Shown here: positions 31,615 through 38,440 of the stretch, in pieces
Layout of the letters: every line of letters begins with the position of its first letter
Numbering within the stretch: position 1 is the stretch's first letter
Origin: a virus
Direction: 5' to 3' (one strand)
DNA: 64,000 nucleotides
IMG/VR virus record: IMGVR_UViG_3300027759_000080
Coordinates: 1-64,000 of that record
Translations under genes and position numbers: made by a program
The notes under the pieces: model-generated
Databases searched by the model: none
What the model saw: only the letters and a program-made list of their open reading frames with translations
What the model was told of the DNA's origin: nothing

Positions 31615-32310
31615 TCAGTTCCATTTTTGATTATACATTTTTCTCATATTCTCAAGCAGTTGCTCTTGGGTTTTTATGTACCCCATATCTATAGCGAATG
31701 CAAGCTTACCTTCTATTGTCTTCAACTCTTCCAATTGTTTAGCAGTAGCTAAGTTTCTTAAACCTGTTTCGTGTTTGTTAAATACTATCCAATTAAGTCC
31801 TTTTGCTATTGATATATAATCAGGATTGTTAAATCTAGTTATCGCCTTTGACAGGTCTCTGTAAAAATTACCTGCCTCAATCCTGTTTATAATTAGCGAG
31901 TCTGTCAACCATCCTATAACCTCTGCCTTAAATATAGGATTTAAGTCCATGGCTACCATAACAAAGATGTACGGATTTACCCATACTGCTCTTGTATCTC
32001 TAGCTCCAGTTGTCTTATAAACTCCTAGTGTCTTCATGTACTTTGCAAAGCCCTGTTTTTCAATGTTCTCTATAAAACTACACATAGGTATTTTTATAAC
32101 GCCTTGCTTCTCAAGTAAGTAATAAAGAACTTCTATATTGTCTGTCATTATCCTTGCTACATTCTTTTCTACCCAGCCGTTTTTTACCCTAGATACTGTG
32201 TAGGCTTCTTGAAGGTCTGACAAACTAAGAAAACCTTTTTGAGTTTGCTGCCTGATTTTAGTTCCGAATAGATTTCTATCTTCCGAAATGATTATTATGT
32301 TTGACTTCAT
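31615..32310 (-). CDS. KilA-N-like DNA-binding protein
   Basis: I use the ATG at 32310, which lies 5 bases after the -7 motif and so forms a leaderless start. The 231-residue product starts MKSNIIIISEDRNLFGTKIR. It contains a KilA-N-like segment VWVNPYIFVMVAMDLNPIFKAEVIGWLTD near residues 107-135 (Trp-Val-Asn-Pro...Met-Asp...Trp-Leu). The C-terminus is basic and helical. KilA-N proteins of phages and large DNA viruses bind DNA and regulate or inhibit cell growth. Its stop codon and the recombinase start form the TGA-AA-ATG junction, so the two are co-expressed. Confidence 0.6.
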   Translation of the reverse strand: MKSNIIIISEDRNLFGTKIRQQTQKGFLSLSDLQEAYTVSRVKNGWVEKNVARIMTDNIEVLYYLLEKQGVIKIPMCSFIENIEKQGFAKYMKTLGVYKTTGARDTRAVWVNPYIFVMVAMDLNPIFKAEVIGWLTDSLIINRIEAGNFYRDLSKAITRFNNPDYISIAKGLNWIVFNKHETGLRNLATAKQLEELKTIEGKLAFAIDMGYIKTQEQLLENMRKMYNQKWN

Positions 32311-32315
32311 AAGTG

Positions 32316-32345
32316 CAAATGTATATAAATATTTATAACAAACAA
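32316..32345 (-). promoter_or_regulatory. promoter of the KilA-N-like and recombinase genes
   Basis: Minus strand: TTG (32345-32343), 19 bases, TACATTTG (32323-32316), 5 bases before the ATG at 32310. The transcript should be leaderless or nearly so. Confidence 0.75.
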
Positions 32346-32360
32346 GTTTTATCGTAAAAT

Positions 32361-32390
32361 AAAAAAACCCTAGCAAATTAATAATAGGGC
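32361..32390 (-). terminator. intrinsic terminator of the 32404 gene
   Basis: On the minus strand, CCCTA (32389-32385) pairs with TAGGG (32372-32368), followed by a T tract. It ends the unit running into the nuclease-like gene at 32404. Confidence 0.75.
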
Positions 32391-32403
32391 TACTTGTACT
32401 TTT

Positions 32404-32763
32404 TTACAATAACTTTACCATCGGGACTAACACTCCTTTGCTTGTGTTGTTATCTCCTCCTAATGTATATTTTTGATTGTTTTTCAGAAAGCACTCTCTG
32501 ACTACCTCCTTTATAATCTTTGTTGGGACTATAATAGCAGTGCCATGCGCCTCTATTCTGTATATCCAAATGTCTGCGGTGGTAACAGATATTCCACTTG
32601 GCTTGCCTCTTGAAAATACTTCTATAAATAGGTTACCAGTCTTATGAGCCATTCTATCGCTCTTAACCTCTACCTTAAATGCTCCAGTAAATATTCCCTT
32701 TACCCAGTCTTCTGCCTCTTCGCCAAAAGCTAAGTCGTATGTAAATGAGTTTGAGTGCTTCAT
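32404..32763 (-). CDS. PD-(D/E)XK nuclease-like protein
   Basis: This 119-residue protein has the compact nuclease core: GEEAEDWVKGIF (acidic helix), VEVKSD with Glu-x-Lys, TGNLFIEVFSRGKPSGIS and a TADIWIY segment. The pattern of an acidic residue, Glu-x-Lys, then a Gly-Asn-Leu-Phe-Ile-Glu-Val strand is common in phage endonucleases of the archaeal Hjc/VRR type. It could process recombination junctions or degrade DNA. It is transcribed away from the dyads in the 32764-32905 region. Catalytic assignment is by motif only. Confidence 0.65.
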   Translation of the reverse strand: MKHSNSFTYDLAFGEEAEDWVKGIFTGAFKVEVKSDRMAHKTGNLFIEVFSRGKPSGISVTTADIWIYRIEAHGTAIIVPTKIIKEVVRECFLKNNQKYTLGGDNNTSKGVLVPMVKLL

Positions 32764-32799
32764 ATTATTTTCTATCTAAAGTTATGTTTTATATTTCAG

Positions 32800-32820
32800 A
32801 TATCAGGTTTAAGCTGATAT
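32800..32820. repeat. operator-like dyad upstream of the nuclease gene
   Basis: ATATCAG at 32800-32806 mirrors CTGATAT at 32814-32820 around a 7-base centre. A second dyad, AAATGTGA (32893-32900) and TCACATTT (32906-32913), lies at the stop codon of the neighbouring gene. Both lie in the leader of the gene at 32404. The first may be a repressor site. No -7 motif matching the consensus is obvious here. Confidence 0.45.
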
Positions 32821-32905
32821 GCTTGCTAAAATACCTAAAATATACCTTTCAGATGCCACTTTTGTGTAAAAATAGCACAAATACGGTACTTAAAATGTGA
32901 TTTTT

Positions 32906-33103
32906 TCACATTTGCCTGTCTAAAGATATATTCTTACAGAACCTAATTTCACGATTGCTAAGAGTCCAAATCTCTCCATTATCCATAGCGCAGGTAAATA
33001 GCAAGTCATGTTCTTGTGAGTAATCTATAACAAGGAAGGCATAGCCCTCCATGTTATCAGACACTCTAAATACTGGAATCATTGGATTTAACTGTAATAT
33101 CAT
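32906..33103 (-). CDS. small hypothetical protein
   Basis: This 65-residue protein begins with a strand-rich MILQLNPMIPVFRVSDN and ends NREIRFCKNISLDRQM. Its stop overlaps the dyad at 32893-32913. The fold is probably a small beta barrel. No family recognised. Confidence 0.55.
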   Translation of the reverse strand: MILQLNPMIPVFRVSDNMEGYAFLVIDYSQEHDLLFTCAMDNGEIWTLSNREIRFCKNISLDRQM

Positions 33104-33231
33104 CTGTTTGTTATTTTGTACAATTTACTTGGTTTTGTCTGACATATCATACACGTTACTACTGTAACTACTAGTTATTGAATGATTTGTAACGCAATTT
33201 GGTCACTTTTATTGCCAATTTTTGTGACGAG

Positions 33232-33408
33232 TTACCTCAAGAATACTTTAATAGTCCTACCACCATCTTGATACTGAACTTGAATCTCTTGGAAGTCATT
33301 TAACTCCTTGAACATACTTAATATCCTACCTATAGGCTTATCATTGCCTGCGTGATTTATAACCTCAAACCTTGTTACTTCTACTTCTTTTTTGTTTTCT
33401 TTTTCCAT
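33232..33408 (-). CDS. small basic protein, 58 residues
   Basis: The frame starts MEKENKKEVEVTRFEVINHA, continues GRILSMFKELNDFQEIQVQY and ends YQDGGRTIKVFLR. A beta-alpha-beta fold is likely. It is one base away from the peptidase gene, so probably coupled to it. Function unknown. Confidence 0.6.
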   Translation of the reverse strand: MEKENKKEVEVTRFEVINHAGNDKPIGRILSMFKELNDFQEIQVQYQDGGRTIKVFLR

Positions 33409-33409
33409 T

Positions 33410-33715
33410 TTATTTATTTGTTGTTAAGTACTGATGTAATAATCCTGCTATAGACTCTACTAGTTGTTCATTCATCCAATCTGGGTTTCCACTATGGTAA
33501 AGTATGCAATGTGCTAGCTCATGGCAAAAAGTCGATTCGACTATGCTCTGCTTGTACTTTCTCCAGCCTTTCTCTCCCTTATACTTGCTTGCTATTATGA
33601 TTATGTTGTCATAAGATATAAATCTTCCAAAGCATTCGTTCTCAGCACAGTACTTGTTATCGTACTTTACTACTATTGTTTGCCCTAGCATATTGAAGGA
33701 GGAAGGTATAATCAT
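33410..33715 (-). CDS. HExxH zinc metallopeptidase-like protein
   Basis: This 101-residue protein has the HELAH motif at residues 65-69 (STFCHELAHCILYHSG) and a downstream Glu-rich helix (NEQLVESIAGLLHQY) that can supply a third ligand. An HExxH plus distal Glu is the plan of compact Zn peptidases such as IrrE/SprT-like ones found in phages. They may cleave host regulators. It overlaps the upstream gene by one base. The lack of other motifs prevents a specific family name. Confidence 0.7.
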   Translation of the reverse strand: MIIPSSFNMLGQTIVVKYDNKYCAENECFGRFISYDNIIIIASKYKGEKGWRKYKQSIVESTFCHELAHCILYHSGNPDWMNEQLVESIAGLLHQYLTTNK

Positions 33716-34089
33716 TATTGTAAGAATGCTTTCTTCATCTCCTCTAATAGTTCTGCTCTCTGTTCATCTGTCATTGGAGCTGCTGGCTCGTAATCCTTTT
33801 TGCTCATTTTCAGTTCTTCGCAATAAGCCCACAACTCTTCATCATTATTTAATATTGCCTTATTATCCTTATCCCAAGCCCATTCATTATTATGGTCTTT
33901 CAAATCGTAAAGGTAAGAAGAAATCCATTCTGCTGCCTCTTCTCCATAATAACACTTCATCATCATCTCTATGACATTGATATACTCGTCCGTTACGCCA
34001 GTTACATCTACCATTGGGTACAGCACATTAACAACTGCATCTGCCTTTCTTATCCTATCAAGGATACTTTTAAATACTTCTACTTTCAT
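33715..34089 (-). CDS. hypothetical helical protein
   Basis: This 124-residue acidic protein begins MKVEVFKSILDRIRKADAVV and contains CYYGEEAAEWISSYLYDL and a KKDYEPAAPMTDEQRAELLE tail. It is of the type commonly seen in Bacteroidota phage early regions, with no known role. It is one base from the upstream gene's start and coupled to the peptidase downstream. Confidence 0.6.
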   Translation of the reverse strand: MKVEVFKSILDRIRKADAVVNVLYPMVDVTGVTDEYINVIEMMMKCYYGEEAAEWISSYLYDLKDHNNEWAWDKDNKAILNNDEELWAYCEELKMSKKDYEPAAPMTDEQRAELLEEMKKAFLQ

Positions 34090-34092
34090 AAT

Positions 34093-34299
34093 TTATTTGT
34101 TAAATGTTTCTGTTAAATATCTTTCGTATGCTTTTTGAACTTTATTTTCTTCCATTCCTGAGTACCATATTGCGAAATGAAACATTCTTTCCTTCTCCAT
34201 TTCTTCAGCCTGCTTCAATATAGCATACCAAGTTAATTTGTCCTTTGGCTTATCCCATAATTTCTTGAATAGCCACTCTGTTGATGTTTGTTTGCTCAT
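34093..34299 (-). CDS. third MSKQT(S/A)-type small protein
   Basis: The 68-residue product starts MSKQTSTEWLFKKLWDKPKD and has an ILKQAEEMEKERM helix with a terminal RYLTETFNK. It is a paralogue of the genes at 18511 and 18687. The neighbouring gene at 34308 has the related pattern MVKTAVSQLIDYM...NFFNENFIQ. Confidence 0.7.
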   Translation of the reverse strand: MSKQTSTEWLFKKLWDKPKDKLTWYAILKQAEEMEKERMFHFAIWYSGMEENKVQKAYERYLTETFNK

Positions 34300-34307
34300 T
34301 TTATTTA

Positions 34308-34517
34308 TTATTGTATAAAGTTTTCGTTAAAAAAATTCTCACAGTCCTCTTCTGTGTTTAATCCTCCCTCATCGTAAGTTCCCTGTGCATACGAGTTTAT
34401 TAAGCATTGCTTCTCTAATATCAAGAATCTCTGGAACTCTGTATTTAAGTCATTACCTATAAAGTGCCTATTTACTCTCATGTAATCTATTAGCTGTGAT
34501 ACTGCTGTCTTTACCAT
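34308..34517 (-). CDS. divergent member of the MSKQTA-type family
   Basis: This 69-residue protein, MVKTAVSQLIDYMRVNRHFI then an LILEKQCLINSYAQGTYDEG region, ends CENFFNENFIQ. Its layout matches the family (short N-terminal helix, central helix, Tyr/Phe-rich end), but the sequence is divergent. It starts 9 bases from the neighbouring member. Unknown role. Confidence 0.6.
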   Translation of the reverse strand: MVKTAVSQLIDYMRVNRHFIGNDLNTEFQRFLILEKQCLINSYAQGTYDEGGLNTEEDCENFFNENFIQ

Positions 34518-34525
34518 TACATTTA

Positions 34526-34669
34526 TTATTTATTTAATTTCTTAAAATACCTTCTTGCTGATAGTAGGCATAATAATTTTTCAACATTTGGTTTTATTCC
34601 TATTTCTGGAAAAACTTCCATCATTACCTTAATTGCTCTTGTTGTTTCTTTTCTTGTGTATGTTGTCAT
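34526..34669 (-). CDS. small basic protein, 47 residues
   Basis: The frame encodes MTTYTRKETTRAIKVMMEVF then EKLLCLLSARRYFKKLNK. It is basic and helical and follows the upstream gene with a 4-base overlap at its start. It may bind nucleic acid. No family recognised. Confidence 0.55.
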   Translation of the reverse strand: MTTYTRKETTRAIKVMMEVFPEIGIKPNVEKLLCLLSARRYFKKLNK

Positions 34670-34857
34670 TTTGTTTCTATGCTCTCTGCTAATTCTAATA
34701 AGTAATTGTCTATTGTTTCTTGATGAAAAGTCATACCTATCAGCATTGCGTTTACTGCGTTGTATATTTCTTCTAGTCCTACAGAGTCGCTCATTGTTGC
34801 ACTATATTCAGCACCATTTGACTCGAATGTTATTTTTAATTTTCCTTTTTCCATCAT
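34666..34857 (-). CDS. small hypothetical protein
   Basis: This 63-residue protein (MMEKGKLKITFESNGAEYSA and an acidic helical end) overlaps its neighbours by 4 bases on both sides. It may be a strand-helix type binding protein. Function unknown. Confidence 0.55.
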   Translation of the reverse strand: MMEKGKLKITFESNGAEYSATMSDSVGLEEIYNAVNAMLIGMTFHQETIDNYLLELAESIETK

Positions 34858-35009
34858 ATATTTATATTTCTTTTAAAAACTTCTATCCAAATATTTAGCC
34901 AACCAAATTGAATGTCAATAATTCCATAATAATTTGAATATTTCATTCCTTTAAATACTCTGAACATAATGCCAAAGTCTGACCAATCCCATATATAATT
35001 TATTTTCAT
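34854..35009 (-). CDS. small hydrophobic/aromatic protein
   Basis: I use the ATG at 35009. The earlier frame start at 35054 lies inside the upstream gene. The 51-residue product is rich in Ile, Phe, Tyr and Trp (MKINYIWDWSDFGIMFRVFK). It is coupled by overlap with both neighbours. Function unknown. Confidence 0.5.
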   Translation of the reverse strand: MKINYIWDWSDFGIMFRVFKGMKYSNYYGIIDIQFGWLNIWIEVFKRNINI

Positions 35010-35401
35010 ATTTTTAATTTTATTACTTCTTTTATAAACTCTGGTGATATCCATTTGTTAATTGCTACATAGTACTCGAATCCATCTTTATAGGCTAACA
35101 CAGTTTCTTCTTTTCCTTCAAATTCAGTTCTTACTTCATACTGATTATCAGGGTCATAACGTAAGTTAAACTTAATAGCATCCTCGTTATTCTTTTCTAT
35201 AGCGTGTTGCATAGATGGATTCCTATTCACCCATTCGTGTAATCTTGCTCTTTCTTCTGTCGTAAGTTCGTGGTAGTACTCGTTTATTACATTATCCCAG
35301 AACATTGCTCTTGCTATAGGTCTTGGCGGTATACACGCCTCTACGAGGAACGAAAATTCAAAGAAGTCAATCTTAAACCTTTGTTTGTTTTTCTTTGCCA
35401 T
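35006..35401 (-). CDS. hypothetical protein
   Basis: This 131-residue protein begins with a basic segment MAKKNKQRFKIDFFEFSFLV and contains AMFWDNVINEYYHELTTEER. It has a beta-rich second half. Its size and style are those of common phage early-region proteins, with no motif assigning a role. Confidence 0.6.
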   Translation of the reverse strand: MAKKNKQRFKIDFFEFSFLVEACIPPRPIARAMFWDNVINEYYHELTTEERARLHEWVNRNPSMQHAIEKNNEDAIKFNLRYDPDNQYEVRTEFEGKEETVLAYKDGFEYYVAINKWISPEFIKEVIKLKI

Positions 35402-35583
35402 TATAATTTATCTCCTTTTTCATTTTCAGGAAAGCTATCATAGAATTTTTTTACATATAATAGTCTATAGTTTCTTTGCACTTCTTCTACATCCCACTCT
35501 TTATTCTCCTCAACTATTCTGTCGTATTCTTTTTGTGATATGATTCTCTTAAGTGCTTCTTCTCTGCTTGTTGTTTTTGCCAT
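35401..35583 (-). CDS. small charged helical protein
   Basis: This 60-residue protein, MAKTTSREEALKRIISQKEY then helical DRIVEENKEWDVEEVQRNYR, overlaps the downstream gene by one base. Highly charged and helical. No family recognised. Confidence 0.55.
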   Translation of the reverse strand: MAKTTSREEALKRIISQKEYDRIVEENKEWDVEEVQRNYRLLYVKKFYDSFPENEKGDKL

Positions 35584-35601
35584 ATGATTATTTTTTATTT
35601 T

Positions 35602-35970
35602 TTATCTACTTACTACAACCCCATTATGCAAAAGTGTTACCTGACAAGGTACTTCCACATTCTCTATTTGTTTGTGCCTCTTTCTTAACCTTTTGCAGTA
35701 ATGCTCGTAACTCCACTGACAACTTTTTTCTTTTTTATTATAAGCTTCCCACTTGTAAATCAAACCTTTAGCGCATTTATTAGTTAAGTCGTACACTATA
35801 TCGCTGATGCTGAAGTAGTAATGCTCAAAGTACTTGACTACATCTCCTGATTGCTGTGCCATATTGTAGTCAAAATTAATTTTTTGCTTCTTTATAAACT
35901 CTTCTATATATCCTGTGCAGATGCGCTCGTATTGAAAGTTTAATGTGGATATGGTTTCTTTGCGTGTCAT
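35602..35970 (-). CDS. hypothetical protein
   Basis: This 122-residue helical protein contains several Cys (C18, C64 and C83/C90 region) and a KEKSCQWSYEHYCKRLRKRH segment that may bind nucleic acid. It lies 2 bases after the phosphoesterase gene. Function unknown. Confidence 0.55.
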   Translation of the reverse strand: MTRKETISTLNFQYERICTGYIEEFIKKQKINFDYNMAQQSGDVVKYFEHYYFSISDIVYDLTNKCAKGLIYKWEAYNKKEKSCQWSYEHYCKRLRKRHKQIENVEVPCQVTLLHNGVVVSR

Positions 35971-35972
35971 AA

Positions 35973-37196
35973 TTAAAAGATATAATCGTGATTACTAATT
36001 TGTCCGTTAATATAATAGTTTCTAAAGGTAAAGCCACTCATACTGTTCTGGAAGTTAGTCTTAACCCAATTACTAGGTGGAGCAAAGCTAGGGAAATTAT
36101 GGTATTGAAACTTGGTACTACAAGATTTATCTATCAACAATTGGTGACTATCTCCTTTATCAAACTCTATAACAACACCTTTCTTAGATAAGTAATTTTG
36201 GTCAATAAAATGAGAAATAGTCTTGATAATTTTGTCAGTAATCTGTGGTTTCATTCCAAACTTCATAGTTCCACCATCCTTGCCATGACACTCAATTATA
36301 CAGAACTTATCCATGACCATATAGTAATCCATAAATTTGCGTTGTATGTTAATTATCACGTTATTAGGATATTTAAGTTCTATATAAGTCTTAAATGCCG
36401 AGTTAACTATATAAGAGAAAGCTCCAGAGTGATTATCATCGGTAATATTATTACAAACAATTTTATTGTAAAAAGGAATTAAGCTATCAATCATTCTTAT
36501 TTTAAATCTAAGAGCCACGTCAAAAGATTTTTGATTGTCCATATTCTGTGGCAAGTGATGTTCTCTTCTTATTGTCATGCCGTCCCAACCGTCCATAAAG
36601 TCTCCTAAGTCACTGATATACAGAGTATCAAACTTTTTGTGGTTTAATATCCAATCAACAGCTATTTTAAGTCTCATATTCAATTCTTCTTCATCCCACT
36701 TGCCTTCGTATAATGCAAAACCATCCTTATTAACACACATACCAACGTGAACATCAGTATAAATAAACCTGTCAAAGCCATGAAGACTATCGAGTGAAGG
36801 TTCTAATATAATAGGCTCTATCTTATCTTTGAATATTGATAGAAAATCTATTTCCTTAAAATCTATCTCACCTTCCTCTGGTTTTATATAATTAGGGTTC
36901 TTTACAAATACTGAGAAGTCTTTATTTCTTTTATCCCAATAATGAGGGACATCTTGACTAGCCATATTTACAGCTTCAGATACTTCAAAATCTCCTTCGT
37001 GATTATCTAATATCCTTTTCTTATGTCTGTATATATACTTCCTGAATTCTCTTAGCTCATTAAAACTTAAAGTAAAATTTAGTTTCTGACAAACCTGTCT
37101 TGCAATTTCGGTATCTGATTCTAAATTTTTTTCAAGAATAACTTCTTTAATTACCTCCTCGTAAATTGCCCACCTCGATACTTTATTGTTTGCCAT
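35973..37196 (-). CDS. calcineurin-like metallophosphoesterase
   Basis: This 407-residue protein shows the metallophosphoesterase motif series: YTDVHVGM (Asp-x-His), SDLGDFMDG (Gly-Asp-x-x-Asp), CNNITDDNHSG (the Gly-Asn-His-Asp equivalent, here DDNHSG) and later IECHGKDGGTMKFG and GDSHQLL (His ligands). These proteins hydrolyse phosphodiesters in DNA, RNA or nucleotides. The first 100 residues look helical with an HTH-like ATEIARQVCQKLN-type segment and may bind DNA. It is the second gene transcribed leftwards from the 37.4 kb promoter, near the early-late switch. Substrate not known. The changed GNHD motif is worth noting. Confidence 0.8.
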   Translation of the reverse strand: MANNKVSRWAIYEEVIKEVILEKNLESDTEIARQVCQKLNFTLSFNELREFRKYIYRHKKRILDNHEGDFEVSEAVNMASQDVPHYWDKRNKDFSVFVKNPNYIKPEEGEIDFKEIDFLSIFKDKIEPIILEPSLDSLHGFDRFIYTDVHVGMCVNKDGFALYEGKWDEEELNMRLKIAVDWILNHKKFDTLYISDLGDFMDGWDGMTIRREHHLPQNMDNQKSFDVALRFKIRMIDSLIPFYNKIVCNNITDDNHSGAFSYIVNSAFKTYIELKYPNNVIINIQRKFMDYYMVMDKFCIIECHGKDGGTMKFGMKPQITDKIIKTISHFIDQNYLSKKGVVIEFDKGDSHQLLIDKSCSTKFQYHNFPSFAPPSNWVKTNFQNSMSGFTFRNYYINGQISNHDYIF

Positions 37197-37207
37197 ATAT
37201 GTTTTTA

Positions 37208-37399
37208 TTATAATCCAAATAAGTTTTTAATATTATCTAATACATCATCTTCAAAAATATTAGATTTAGTAATATCTTCTACGCTAATATAATTAAGTCT
37301 GTCATTTACTTTTTTTTTAGCATCTTCTATATTATAAGCTCTAACCTTGGTGGTCATCTTTCTGCCGTAAAACTCAAAACGTAATATGTAGTCTTTCAT
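37208..37399 (-). CDS. small hypothetical protein, first gene after the 37.4 kb promoter
   Basis: I use the ATG at 37399. The longer frame from 37450 starts inside the promoter. The 63-residue product starts MKDYILRFEFYGRKMTTKVR and contains an alpha-beta DAKKKVNDRLNYISVEDI region. It is the first gene of the leftward early unit. Role unknown. Confidence 0.6.
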   Translation of the reverse strand: MKDYILRFEFYGRKMTTKVRAYNIEDAKKKVNDRLNYISVEDITKSNIFEDDVLDNIKNLFGL

Positions 37400-37420
37400 A
37401 TTTTTCTGTAATTTATTTTG

Positions 37421-37451
37421 CAAATATATTTCATAAAATGAGAAAAACAAA
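37421..37451 (-). promoter_or_regulatory. leftward promoter at the replication/early divergence
   Basis: Minus strand: TTTG (37451-37448), 19 bases, TATATTTG (37428-37421), upstream of the ATG at 37399. It is back-to-back with the rightward promoter at 37589-37618, separated by about 140 AT-rich bases. Confidence 0.75.
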
Positions 37452-37588
37452 TTATTTATTTATTATTTTAAATTATTATTGTTTTGACTTATATATTGGC
37501 TAAATATTGTTTTTATATTCTGTATTAGATAATATATTGTCGAGTAAATTTTAATTGGCTGATTTTCATTAATTATTAAAAATAAAGC

Positions 37589-37618
37589 TTGCGTGTTTAA
37601 AATGCTAAACTACATTTG
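37589..37618 (+). promoter_or_regulatory. rightward promoter of the replication operon
   Basis: TTG at 37589-37591, 19 bases, TACATTTG at 37611-37618, followed 4 bases later by the ATG at 37623, so the transcript is leaderless or nearly so. Confidence 0.75.
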
Positions 37619-37622
37619 CGAC

Positions 37623-37766
37623 ATGGAAAACATAGAAAATTATAAGAGCGTATTAGAATACGCCAAGGAAAAGAGTATAAGCGTTCAAGCTGTATACCAA
37701 GCAATCTCAAGAAAAACCTTAGATTTTATTAAGCTAGGGAAAACTATTTTAGTAAAGGTTAAATAA
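37623..37766 (+). CDS. small helix-turn-helix protein
   Basis: The 47-residue frame, too short for an ORF cut-off, carries YAKEKSISVQAVYQAISR, the 'AKExGISxQAVYxAIxR' type helix-turn-helix of excisionase/MerR-like small proteins, followed by LGKTILVKV. It is the first gene of the replication operon behind a strong promoter. It may control the operon or assist replication. Small size and motif together make it convincing. Confidence 0.65.
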   Translation: MENIENYKSVLEYAKEKSISVQAVYQAISRKTLDFIKLGKTILVKVK

Positions 37767-37777
37767 AAAATCAAATC

Positions 37778-38440
37778 ATGGCGGAGAACAAAAAATCATT
37801 TATTGCATATTCTGATTGGCATGGAATGTTCCACGCACTTCCAGATGAAGTTGCAGGCAAATTAATTAAACATATATTCTCTTATGTAAATGACGAGAAT
37901 CCTTCTAGCGAAGATTTTATTATAAATGCTTTATTTGAGCAGATAAAAGCAACTCTTAAAAGGGATTTAATCAAATGGGATAAAGAGCGTAGCCAAAGAA
38001 GCGATGCTGGTAAAAAAAGTGCTGAATCTAGGTTAGCGAAATCCAACGAGCGTCCAACGGAAGATAACGAGCGTCAACGAAATTCAACTGTAAGTGTAAG
38101 TGTAAGTGATAATGAAATAGTAAATACCGATAAATCGGATATTATAAACTGGACTGAGCTTTTAAAGTTCTTTAATTCTAAAACTAATAAAAACTGCAAG
38201 GTTATACCAACAAAAGCTAAAACTGCTTTTACTGCTAGACTAAAAGAAGGTTACAGTAAACAAGATTTTGCTACAGCTATACAGAACTGTGCAGCTGACG
38301 AGTTTCACATAAACAACCCTCACCATCTAACTCTAGAGTTTATAAGCAGACAGGATAAACTAGATAAATACTTAAATATTGGAGATAAACCTAAAAACTC
38401 AGAAAAACAAAACCCTAAAAACCTAAGAGTAGTAATATGA
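37778..38440 (+). CDS. replication protein with phage C-terminal (Phg_2220_C-like) domain
   Basis: This 220-residue protein has an N-terminal region of DUF6291 type (residues 1-75, SFIAYSDWHGMFHALPDEVA, helical). A low-complexity Ser/Arg-rich linker follows, then a C-terminal domain at about 125-205. That domain reads ELLKFFNSKTNKNCKVIPTK, then ARLKEGYSKQDFATAIQNCA, HINNPHHLTLEFISRQDKLD and KYLN. The 'LNxKTxKxx...ARLxEGYxxxDFxxAIxN...LTPxTLFxxKFxxYL' series is the phage replication-protein C-terminal domain. It is likely the initiator or helicase loader for the next gene. It overlaps the helicase start by 4 bases. Confidence 0.75.
   Translation: MAENKKSFIAYSDWHGMFHALPDEVAGKLIKHIFSYVNDENPSSEDFIINALFEQIKATLKRDLIKWDKERSQRSDAGKKSAESRLAKSNERPTEDNERQRNSTVSVSVSDNEIVNTDKSDIINWTELLKFFNSKTNKNCKVIPTKAKTAFTARLKEGYSKQDFATAIQNCAADEFHINNPHHLTLEFISRQDKLDKYLNIGDKPKNSEKQNPKNLRVVI

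Noticed and set aside
33526-33545. GTCGATTCGAC palindrome
   Set aside because: It lies inside the HExxH peptidase coding sequence and is short. No sign of an element apart from codon usage.
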